Shown: one piece after another, positions 28,176-35,227 of the stretch | How positions within the stretch are numbered: position 1 is the first letter of the stretch | Layout: each line of letters starts with the position of its first letter | NCBI GenBank assembly: GCA_963702595.1 | Contig: CAVPDC010000021.1 | Coordinates: 1 to 64,000, forward strand | From: JALORV01 sp963702595 | GTDB taxonomy: Bacteria; Pseudomonadota; Gammaproteobacteria; Burkholderiales; Burkholderiaceae_F | Length of the DNA stretch: 64,000 nt | Reading direction: 5' to 3' | Translations under genes and position numbers: made by a program | Notes under the pieces: model-generated | The model's database searches: none | The model's input: only the letters and a program-made list of their open reading frames with translations | What the model was told of the DNA's origin: nothing

Positions 28176-29050
28176 CAGGCGGCCTCCGCAAACGCGCCCT
28201 GCAGCACGTCCTGGGCGCGCACGCGCTCGGCCAGCAATTCGGAGAATAACGGCACGTGCTCGTCGCGCTCGATCAGGGTCGGCCGTGCGCCGATGCGGGC
28301 GATCAGCCGTTCGTAGAGCGACCACACCTGCGGCGCGATCGGAGCGTCGTGGCTGTCGATCAGGAGCCGCGTGCCGAGTGTCGGGTCCGCGCTGTGCCCG
28401 GCGAGGTGGATCTCCGCGATCAGCTCCGCGGGCACCGCATCGATGACCGCCTCGGGCCGGTAGCCGAGATTGTTCGCGCTGACATGGACGTTGTTGACGT
28501 CGAGCAGCAGCGTGCAGCCGCTGCGGCGCGCGATCTCGACCAGGAAATCGAGCTCGTCGAATTCGTGTTCCGCGAAGGCCAGGTAATGCGAAGGATTCTC
28601 CAGCGCAATCGACCGGCGCAGCCGGTCCTGGACGACGGCGATGTTGCTGACAATGCGCTGCAAGGCCTGCCGCGTGCGTGGCACCGGCAGCAGGTCGGGC
28701 CGATAGACGCCGCCCCACGTGCTCCACGCCAGGTGCTCGGACACCAGCGCGGGTTGCACGCGATCGACCAGCACCGCGAGCCGTCCCAAGTGCGTTGCAT
28801 CGGGCACGCCGTCGGCGGCGAGCGACATCGCGACACCGTGCAGCGACAACGGATGCTGCGCGCGAATCGCGTCGAGCCACGCGAGGCGCGGCCCGCCGGC
28901 GACCATGTAGTTTTCAGGGTGGACCTCGAACCACAGCCCGGCGGCGCGGCAGGCGTGCGCGTCGTCGAAGTGCTGCGGCTTGAGTCCGAGCCCGGCGGTC
29001 AATTCGCGCATGACTTGGAGCGTGGTGACAGGGTGCCGCGGCCCGGGCAT
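28175..29050 (-). CDS. bufB: MNIO family oxidase (DUF692), bufferin maturase
   Basis: 291-aa TIM-barrel multinuclear non-haem iron oxidase. Iron-ligand motifs are visible: FEVHPENYM, LSLHGVAMSL, SEHLAW, LENPSHYL with FDELDFLVEIA, LDVNNVHVSA and EIHLAGHS with a late DSHDAPI. In characterised members the enzyme converts precursor cysteines to thiooxazole-type rings. Precursor (bufA) lies just upstream, partner (bufC) overlaps downstream. Cytoplasmic. Assignment to family is strong; the exact chemistry here is by homology. Confidence 0.92.
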   Translation of the reverse strand: MPGPRHPVTTLQVMRELTAGLGLKPQHFDDAHACRAAGLWFEVHPENYMVAGGPRLAWLDAIRAQHPLSLHGVAMSLAADGVPDATHLGRLAVLVDRVQPALVSEHLAWSTWGGVYRPDLLPVPRTRQALQRIVSNIAVVQDRLRRSIALENPSHYLAFAEHEFDELDFLVEIARRSGCTLLLDVNNVHVSANNLGYRPEAVIDAVPAELIAEIHLAGHSADPTLGTRLLIDSHDAPIAPQVWSLYERLIARIGARPTLIERDEHVPLFSELLAERVRAQDVLQGAFAEAA

Positions 29051-29111
29051 GGCAATGCGATCCGCGCCGTTCCAGGAGAGATCGACCGTTTCCGGGCCGC
29101 GGCAACCGTGA

Positions 29112-29393
29112 TCAGCTCTTCATCGGTTCGAGCGAGCCCTTGCCCTTGGGTGTCGTCATCGTGGCGCAGGTGCCCTTGGGGACGTACTTCCAGGCGTTGC
29201 CCTGGTAGTCGACCTTCGACGTGCCGGCGCAGGTGGTGCCGGGTCCGGCGGCGCAGTCGTTCTGCCCGGCCTTGGCAACGCCGTAGCAGCGCTCCTTTTC
29301 GCCCTTGATGGAGGCGCCCTTGTCCTGCGCCATGGCGGCGCCGGCGGTGATCGCGGCAAACGCGAAGGCGGTGACGGCGAGTGTCTGCTTCAT
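29112..29393 (-). CDS. bufA: Bufferin precursor, BufA1 type (DUF2282)
   Basis: 93 aa with a Sec signal peptide (cleavage near AMA-QDK, about residue 22) and four cysteines at positions 36, 47, 55 and 76, the DUF2282 pattern (ERCYGVAKAGQNDCAAG, then CAGTSKVDYQGNAWKYVPKG and a closing GTC). Family members are modified on two cysteines by the MNIO enzyme, exported, and bind copper in the periplasm. AGGAG lies seven bases before the ATG. A SigF-type promoter begins 64 bases upstream of the ATG. Confidence 0.92.
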   Translation of the reverse strand: MKQTLAVTAFAFAAITAGAAMAQDKGASIKGEKERCYGVAKAGQNDCAAGPGTTCAGTSKVDYQGNAWKYVPKGTCATMTTPKGKGSLEPMKS

Positions 29394-29456
29394 GCGGTGT
29401 TCTCCTGAGGTCTCTGGGTTGAGCCGGTGCGAACCCCGCGCCGGTCTGCATGCTTA

Positions 29457-29482
29457 TTCGTTCGACGATGCCCCCGCGTTAC
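29457..29482 (-). promoter_or_regulatory. SigF/ECF16-type promoter of the bufferin operon
   Basis: On the minus strand GTAACG (29482-29477), 16 bases, CGAA (29460-29457), matching the SigF consensus GTAACC-N16-CGAA described for NrsF-controlled sigma factors except for one base in the -35. Expected start about 29450, giving a leader of about 57 bases to bufA. Confidence 0.75.
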
Positions 29483-29514
29483 AGTCGCCGGCAGGAATAT
29501 TTTTCGGCGCCGGT

Positions 29515-29540
29515 GTAACCGAACGATGTCGTTCCCCGAA
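29515..29540 (+). promoter_or_regulatory. SigF/ECF16-type promoter of the sigma factor gene
   Basis: On the plus strand GTAACC (29515-29520), 16 bases, CGAA (29537-29540), an exact match to the SigF-type consensus and the mirror partner of the bufA promoter. It implies autoregulation. The predicted start of transcription (about 29545-29548) falls at or just after the first ATG candidates. Confidence 0.7.
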
Positions 29541-29543
29541 CCC

Positions 29544-30119
29544 ATGGACAGGCCCCGCTTGAATCGCGTGAACGACGGCCGCGAGGCGCAGTTACGGGAA
29601 CTGTTGGTTGCAGGGCAGCGCGGCGATGCGGCGGCCTACGCCGGTTTTCTGCGCGAGACGGTGTCGCTGCTGCGGCCGTTCTTTCGGCGACGCCTCGCCC
29701 ACTACCTGGACGATGTCGAGGATCTGTTGCAGGAAACGTTGCTGGCAATGCACAACAAGCGCGCTACCTACGACCCGGACCAGCCCGTGATGCCCTGGAT
29801 GTATGCGATTGCCCGTTACAAGCTCGTCGATCTGCTGCGCGCACGGGCAGGCCGCGAGGCACTGCACGACCCGCTCGATGAGGATCTCGAGGAGCTTGCC
29901 TCCGAGGCGGGAGCCGCCGCCCAGGAAGCTCGACGCGACCTTGCCGTCCTGCTCGCGGAGTTGCCCGACAGGCAGCGACTGCCGATCCAGTACGTCAAGA
30001 TCGAAGGCTTGTCGGTGGCAGAAGCCGCGCAGCGCACCGGCCTGTCGGTGTCAGCGGTGAAGATCGGCGTGCACCGCGGGCTGAAGCTTCTCGCGGCGAA
30101 GCTGCGGGAATCACGATGA
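29544..30119 (+). CDS. sigF: ECF RNA polymerase sigma factor, SigF/ECF16 type
   Basis: About 190 aa. Region 2 contains FFRRRLAHYLDDVEDLLQETLLAMH and PVMPWMYAIARYKLVDLLRAR; region 4 has LAELPDRQRLPIQYVKIEGLS with the HTH AEAAQRTGLSVSAVKIGVHRG. Starts at 29526 or 29544 (ATG), 29559 (TTG, with GGACAGG six bases ahead) or 29568 (GTG) are all in frame; because the SigF-type promoter overlaps the first ATGs, a downstream start may be the true one. The stop overlaps the anti-sigma start as ATGA. Divergent from the bufferin operon it presumably activates. Confidence 0.9.
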   Translation: MDRPRLNRVNDGREAQLRELLVAGQRGDAAAYAGFLRETVSLLRPFFRRRLAHYLDDVEDLLQETLLAMHNKRATYDPDQPVMPWMYAIARYKLVDLLRARAGREALHDPLDEDLEELASEAGAAAQEARRDLAVLLAELPDRQRLPIQYVKIEGLSVAEAAQRTGLSVSAVKIGVHRGLKLLAAKLRESR

Positions 30120-30757
30120 AGACCGACGAACTCATTGCGGCGCTGGCCACGAACGTCGAGCCGGTCGATGCGCGTCGTTTCAGTCGCGTGCTCGCATGGC
30201 TCATGGCCGGCGGCGTTGCTGTTACGGCCGGACTGATGCTACAGAAGATGGGACTCAACCCGGACCTGCCGGCCTATCTCGGCCGCGGCATGTTTTGGGT
30301 CAAGCTTGGCTTCGGCCTTGCGGTGGCGGCACTGGCGGTCCGCGCAGTGGTCAGCATGGCGCGTCCCGGTCAGCCGGTCGGTCCGGTGGCACGTGCCTGG
30401 CTGGTGCCGATCGTCGCGTTGTGGCTGTTGGGGGTGGTGGCCCTGCTGCTGGCGCCTGCCACAGATCGCGCCGCGCTCGTGTTCGGCGCTACCTGGCGCG
30501 TGTGCTCGTTCAACATCGCGCTGTTGTCCCTGCCGATGCTGTTGGCGGGGCTCGTCGCGCTGCGCACGATGGCGCCGACGCAGCCGGCGCGCGCCGGAGC
30601 CGCGGCCGGCCTGCTGGCCGGTGGTGCCGCGGCGGCGGTCTATGCGCTGCACTGCCCGGAACTCGCCGCTCCCTTCCTTGCTGTTTGGTACGTCGCCGGC
30701 GTGTTGATCTCCGCCGCGGCGGGCGCACTGCTGGGCCGCGCCATCTTGCGCTGGTAG
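30116..30757 (+). CDS. nrsF: NrsF-type membrane anti-sigma factor (DUF1109)
   Basis: 213-aa integral membrane protein with six hydrophobic segments (about 28-45, 60-80, 95-115, 130-150, 160-178, 186-208). Two cysteines, C130 (ATWRVCSFN) and C180 (YALHCPELA), occur at the places where Caulobacter NrsF has its sensing cysteines. NrsF holds SigF at the membrane and releases it under metal stress; the target here is the overlapping sigma gene. Coupled by ATGA overlap. Confidence 0.9.
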   Translation: MKTDELIAALATNVEPVDARRFSRVLAWLMAGGVAVTAGLMLQKMGLNPDLPAYLGRGMFWVKLGFGLAVAALAVRAVVSMARPGQPVGPVARAWLVPIVALWLLGVVALLLAPATDRAALVFGATWRVCSFNIALLSLPMLLAGLVALRTMAPTQPARAGAAAGLLAGGAAAAVYALHCPELAAPFLAVWYVAGVLISAAAGALLGRAILRW

Positions 30758-30776
30758 CGCGGCCGCGCTGCCAGCG
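30749..30776. terminator. Strong hairpin over the end of nrsF
   Basis: CGCTGG-T-AGCGCGG-CCGCGCT-G-CCAGCG is almost perfectly self-complementary and covers the nrsF stop codon, between two converging genes. No T-run follows, so it may block read-through as a bidirectional structure or be fortuitous. Confidence 0.35.
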
Positions 30777-30799
30777 GGCCGCAACTGCGCGCCAGATCG

Positions 30800-31219
30800 C
30801 TATCTCAGCGTGGCGAGATAGGCGACGACGTCTTCCACTTCCTGAGCGCTCAGCGTCGGCTTGCCGTCGCCTGCAGACAGGATGGACGCGCTCTTGTGGA
30901 AGCTCGGCATCGTTACTTTCGGATTCACGCGCGCGAAGTCGACGACAGTCAGGCGCAGTTGTGCCGGGGTCAGCATGGCGCCGACGCCGTCCAACGCCGG
31001 GCCTTTCGTTCCACCGTTCAGCTTGTCCTTCTTGATCGTGTGGCACTCGAGGCAGTTGGCTGCGCCATTGGCAGCAATCAGCGCCTTGCCGCGCGCCGCC
31101 ACGCCGGGTGTGCTGGTCAGAGGCTTTGGTATACCGTCGCCTTCGACCTTGTAGGTCGTCCCCTGGGCGAACGCGGTCGTTGCCGCGAGCGCAATAGCGA
31201 TGGGAAGCAGTCGTTTCAT
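30800..31219 (-). CDS. soxX: SoxX-type sulfur-oxidation cytochrome c
   Basis: 139 aa from the ATG at 31219 with a signal peptide (MKRLLPIAIALAATTAFAQ). The conserved SoxX pattern is clear: GDGIPKPLTSTPGVAARGKA, haem site NCLECHTIKKD, GPALDGVGAMLTPAQLRLTVVD, axial Met in TMPSFHKSA, and the closing QEVEDVVAYLATLR. SoxXA starts thiosulfate oxidation by attaching it to SoxYZ. No SoxA, SoxYZ or SoxB is in the window, so this copy is an orphan; it may serve a remote sox cluster or a different thiol. Confidence 0.85.
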   Translation of the reverse strand: MKRLLPIAIALAATTAFAQGTTYKVEGDGIPKPLTSTPGVAARGKALIAANGAANCLECHTIKKDKLNGGTKGPALDGVGAMLTPAQLRLTVVDFARVNPKVTMPSFHKSASILSAGDGKPTLSAQEVEDVVAYLATLR

Positions 31220-31381
31220 CGTCTGTCGGGGCTGCGCCCCGCTCCGTGTCAGAGCCATGTGTTCGATTATTCGACGCTGGTGATGGCGCGCAAGCACCGG
31301 CCGCGGCCCTCTGCTGTCCTAGGTCAACGCCCGGTCGCATGCGAAGCCGGCTCGGCGCGGCCAATTCCTCACGGGCAGGGG

Positions 31382-32626
31382 TCAGCGCTCTTCAGGCGGC
31401 TTGGTCGCGCGGAAGGCACGCCATAGCAAGAGGTCGTAGGCGATCTTGATCGTCGCGCCCGCCGCCAGGGGCAGCCACAGTGCACCGGCGTGCATCGCGG
31501 CACCGGCAAACGCGGGCGCGATCATGCGGCCCGCGGCCCGCGCCAGCTGGGTAAGGCCCGATGCCCAGGCTCTCTCATGGGGCGGCACGATCGCCATCAG
31601 GTACGACTGGCGCGTCGGCACGTCCATCTCCGACAGTCCCTCGCGCAGGATGAAGAGCGCCGCCGCGACGCCGAAGTTCGGCGCGATCGGCAGCGTCAGC
31701 AACAACAGGCTCGACGGGATGTGCGTGAACACCATCGTGTTGACGAGCCCGATGCGTTGCGCCAGCCAGGCGGCGGCGAAGTGCGACAGCACCGTCATCA
31801 CGCGTGCCGCGGCGAAAAGCAAGGCCAGTGCCCCCTCTCCAATACCGAAGCGCGCGTACAGGTAGTAGGCGATCAGCGCGGAACCGATGAAGCCGCCGCC
31901 GAGCGAGTCCATGGCGGACAGGCCGGCGAAGCGCCAGACATTGCGGCGCGCGCTCGGCGGAAGCCCGGAGGCTCCGGGTCCGGCGGTGCCCGCTCGCGCA
32001 GGCTCGGTCGCGCGCGACAGCCGCGTATAGAGCAACGCGACACCGACCAGCAGGGCCGCGTAGACGAAGATCGTCGTGTCATAGGCGCGCACCTCGGTCA
32101 ATTCGAGTTGCACCCGCAGCACGGCCGGGAGGGCCGCGAGCAGTGCTCCCGCGGCGCCGCCCGCATCGGCGAGCGCGTTGTACCAGGCGTAGACGCGCGT
32201 GCGCTCGGCGTCGCTCGTGGTCGACGGCAGGATCGTGACTTCGAGCGCCTGGGCCGCGCCGCGATCGGAGCCCTGTGTGCTCAGCATGCCGATGAAGGCG
32301 GCAAGTGCGATTGCCCAGAGCGAGTCGAACCAGGCGAGCGCCGCGCCCCCCAACGCTGCGAGCAGCGCCAGCCCCACCAGGCTGCGGCGGCGGCCGACGC
32401 GATCGGCGAGGAAGGTGCCGTAGACGGTACCGGCGAACACGCCTGCCATGCCGGCGCTCAGCACGATGCCAATGTCGTCAGCTGGAAAGCCGCGCTTGGC
32501 GAGGTAAACGGCCGCGAGCACGCTGATGGCGCCGGCGGCGATGCCGCGCAATAGCGCGGCGCCATAGATCAGGCGTCGGTCGCGGGGATGGGTGAGCGCG
32601 GTGGTTGCCGCGTGCATCGCGCCCAC
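31382..32626 (-). CDS. MFS transporter
   Basis: 414 aa with about twelve membrane segments in two halves joined by a soluble linker (around residues 203-225, rich in Ala/Gly/Pro). The motif-A-like loop is FLADRVGRRRSLVG; the second half has WLAQRIGLVNTM. PTRQSYLMAIVPPHERA is conserved in a group of drug/metabolite MFS proteins. Substrate not predictable. It starts 69 bases from the end of the DUF2950 gene, same direction. Confidence 0.88.
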   Translation of the reverse strand: MGAMHAATTALTHPRDRRLIYGAALLRGIAAGAISVLAAVYLAKRGFPADDIGIVLSAGMAGVFAGTVYGTFLADRVGRRRSLVGLALLAALGGAALAWFDSLWAIALAAFIGMLSTQGSDRGAAQALEVTILPSTTSDAERTRVYAWYNALADAGGAAGALLAALPAVLRVQLELTEVRAYDTTIFVYAALLVGVALLYTRLSRATEPARAGTAGPGASGLPPSARRNVWRFAGLSAMDSLGGGFIGSALIAYYLYARFGIGEGALALLFAAARVMTVLSHFAAAWLAQRIGLVNTMVFTHIPSSLLLLTLPIAPNFGVAAALFILREGLSEMDVPTRQSYLMAIVPPHERAWASGLTQLARAAGRMIAPAFAGAAMHAGALWLPLAAGATIKIAYDLLLWRAFRATKPPEER

Positions 32627-32695
32627 GGGTTGTAGCGTCGACGCAAGCCCCCCGGCGGACGCGCCCGGCGGGAGCGCGTCGCCGCGGAGGATGAA

Positions 32696-33676
32696 TTACG
32701 GCTTGGCGATCAGCGTGCTGTCCGGCACCTGGGTCCAGGTCTTGTCCGGGTTGAAACGCGTCATTGCTCGGGCGGCGGCATCGGTGCCCGACCCGAGATT
32801 CTTCTGATAGACGTTGCCGTCGTGGCTGACGATGAAGGTCATGATGCCCGTGTCGTTCCACTTCGCCGGCCACGCAACCGCGGCGAAGCCCTGCGTCATG
32901 CGGCCCTTGACGACGAAATCGCGGGTGCCTCCGCGCGCATCCGGACCCTGTGCCTTCAGAATGCGGAAGCGATAGCCGTGGAACACGCCGTCCTTGGATT
33001 CGTTGCCATAGAGCGGCCCGAGCGGGCTCGCAGGGTCGTTCGGCCAGAAGAGCCCGTCGCGCTTACCTGGTGTGCTGGCGAAGCGCTGCGCATACTCGAC
33101 CAGGCCATCACCGTTGCGATCGGCGGAGGCGTATTCCTTCTGCGCGTCGTAGTAGGCCAGCAGCGCCTGCATGGCCGCGAGTTCGTTGCGGCCGATGCGG
33201 CGGATGCGCATTTCCTCGGCGCCCGCCTTGGCGTCAAAGCTCCACCCTTTAGCCGTCTTCGTGATCGGGACCGGCATCGTCCAGCCCTCGGTTCCGACCG
33301 ATAGATGGGCCATCGCAGGACCGTCGACAATGACCTTGCGGCCCTTCGACGAGGCGTACAAGAACGCCGTGCGGTCATCCGTGTCGACGGATTCCTTCGG
33401 GATGAAGCGACGGTAGTCGGCGCCCAGGATCTCGCGCTTGGCCGCGTCGTCGTTGGTGGCGACAGCGTCGACAAACGCGTTGGCCGCGGCTTCCGGAGTC
33501 GGAAAGGCCTTCTGGGCGAAGGCCGCAGTCGGTGCCAGTGTTGCTGCGACGACCAGCACGCCGGCAACGGCGGCCAAGCGCAGTGACGACAGCAGCACGG
33601 TGCGGAAGCTCATCAGCGGACTCCAGAAATTCGAAACGAGACTGAGCGGGGAGTAGCGGGTCGTATTCATTGTCAT
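32696..33676 (-). CDS. DUF2950 exported protein
   Basis: 326 aa with an N-terminal extension and a signal peptide ending at AAFAQKAF. Family features are TPEAAANAFVDAVATND, FLYASSKGRK, FDAKAGAEEMRIRRIGRNEL, NGDGLVEYAQRF and GFAAVAWPAKWNDTGIMTF. Function unknown. It directly follows a DUF3300 gene; the two families are often neighbours. An internal Met around residue 22 (MSFRTVLL) could be the true start, since the signal peptide begins there. Confidence 0.85.
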   Translation of the reverse strand: MTMNTTRYSPLSLVSNFWSPLMSFRTVLLSSLRLAAVAGVLVVAATLAPTAAFAQKAFPTPEAAANAFVDAVATNDDAAKREILGADYRRFIPKESVDTDDRTAFLYASSKGRKVIVDGPAMAHLSVGTEGWTMPVPITKTAKGWSFDAKAGAEEMRIRRIGRNELAAMQALLAYYDAQKEYASADRNGDGLVEYAQRFASTPGKRDGLFWPNDPASPLGPLYGNESKDGVFHGYRFRILKAQGPDARGGTRDFVVKGRMTQGFAAVAWPAKWNDTGIMTFIVSHDGNVYQKNLGSGTDAAARAMTRFNPDKTWTQVPDSTLIAKP

Positions 33677-33682
33677 CCCTCC

Positions 33683-35131
33683 CTAGCGCCGCCCGCCGCC
33701 ACCACGTCCGCCGCCACCACCTCCTCGCGGTGCGCCGCCACCGGACGGACGTGCCGCCGGGGCGGGGCGTGAAGCAGGTGCCGGACGTGACGCGGGTTGT
33801 GGTCGCGACGCTGCGCCGCCGCGGTTCGCGCCGGCACTCGCATTGCCGCGGTCGATCGACTGTCGCGTCTGCGCCGAGTTTCCGGCCCCCGCAAAAGCGC
33901 TGTCGCGGTTGCCGCCGGCCGATCCGGAGCGGTCATAGCCACCGCCACCGCCGCCACCCCGATCGAATCCCTGGCTGCCGCCTCGATCCATGTCACGTGT
34001 GCTGGCGCTGGGACCGCCGGCACCGCCGCGGTCGCCTGCCCGGTCGCCGGTTCGATCACCAGCGCGGTTGCCCGCCGTGTCGCCAGGACGCGCCCCGGCG
34101 CGATCGCCGGCGCGGTCACCGGCACCGGCACCTGCTCGATCACGCGCCGCAGCGCCGGTGTCCACGCCTCGGTCGCGCATCGCCTGATCGGCACGCGCGC
34201 GGTCAGCGTCACGCGAGTCGGTCTTGCCACGGTAATCCTGGCGACCGTCGGCCCCGGCCTTGCGGTTGTCGAACTTCTCGCGGCTCGCCTGATCGCGATA
34301 CGGTGCGCCCTTGCGGTTCTCGGCATTGTGCTGCCAGTTGGCGCGATTTCCGCTGGCATTGGTGATCTGGTTGTTGCGATTGATGTTGTTATATCGATTG
34401 ACGTTGATGTTGACGTCGTTGTTGCCCCAGCCGATGCCGCCCCACAGCGAGTTGCTGACGCCGATCGCCACGCCCCATGCGACGCCGGTCGCAACCACCG
34501 CGCCGAATCCGTAATAGGGCGCGTAGTACGGTGTCGGATACCAGTAGAACGGCGGCGGATAGCTCGGGTACCACCATGGGCCGTAAACGACCGTCGGGTT
34601 GTAAGCCGGCACATAGACCGTCTGCGGCTGCGCCGGCTCGATGATAATTTTCTGCTGCTCGACCACCACCTTCTGCTGCTCGGTGGTCTTCAGGTTGCCC
34701 GTGTCCTGGGCGCGTTTGCGCAGGCCCTGGATGGTGTTCATGACGTCATCGGGCTGCGCGAGGAAGGCGTCGCCCAGTTCCTGCGTCCAGTCGGGCTTGT
34801 CGCCCATCATCCCGAGCACGGAGGGGAACGCGACCAGCGACTTGACCGACGGGTCCCAATTCTCACCGTCGACCTTCTTGACGAGTTCGTCGCCCTTTTC
34901 CTTGTCCTTCAAGTGGTCCTTCGACCACTTGGACGCGGCCGTCACGTCGACCGGATAGGTCGCGGCCATCAGCACCTGCGACAGCAGCGAGTCCGGATAC
35001 AGCGCCACCGGCGCCAGGATCTGGTCAAGCTGCTCCTGCTTGAAGGTCTTGTTCTGCGCCATGACAGCGGTGGCGAAGAGCAGCGCCAATACGACGACCG
35101 CGAGTTTCTGTAAACCTGACCTCATCATCAT
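33683..35131 (-). CDS. DUF3300 exported protein with Gly/Arg/Asp-rich tail
   Basis: 482 aa from the ATG at 35131 (GGAG four bases upstream, three tandem Met codons). After the signal peptide comes the DUF3300 domain: EQLDQILAPVALYPDSLLSQ, MAATYPVDV, WDPSVKSLVAFPSVL and an aromatic/Pro block with PTVVYGPWWYPSYPPPFYWY. The last 200 residues are low complexity with repeated GDRAGDR units and a Gly-rich end. Two-gene unit with the DUF2950 gene; envelope function unknown. Confidence 0.85.
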   Translation of the reverse strand: MMMRSGLQKLAVVVLALLFATAVMAQNKTFKQEQLDQILAPVALYPDSLLSQVLMAATYPVDVTAASKWSKDHLKDKEKGDELVKKVDGENWDPSVKSLVAFPSVLGMMGDKPDWTQELGDAFLAQPDDVMNTIQGLRKRAQDTGNLKTTEQQKVVVEQQKIIIEPAQPQTVYVPAYNPTVVYGPWWYPSYPPPFYWYPTPYYAPYYGFGAVVATGVAWGVAIGVSNSLWGGIGWGNNDVNINVNRYNNINRNNQITNASGNRANWQHNAENRKGAPYRDQASREKFDNRKAGADGRQDYRGKTDSRDADRARADQAMRDRGVDTGAAARDRAGAGAGDRAGDRAGARPGDTAGNRAGDRTGDRAGDRGGAGGPSASTRDMDRGGSQGFDRGGGGGGGYDRSGSAGGNRDSAFAGAGNSAQTRQSIDRGNASAGANRGGAASRPQPASRPAPASRPAPAARPSGGGAPRGGGGGGRGGGGRR

Positions 35132-35227
35132 TTCTCCGTTACTCGTCGGCCCGGGCCGCGGCCAAAACCTTACAGCATTATTCAACGCCGACCGGCCTCG
35201 ACCGGTGCACATGTCGAGGCACCACAC

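Noticed and set aside
34000..34140. Tandem-looking repeats that might suggest a CRISPR or satellite
   Set aside because: They are imperfect codon-phase repeats encoding Gly-Asp-Arg-Ala units inside the DUF3300 gene, with no unique spacers.
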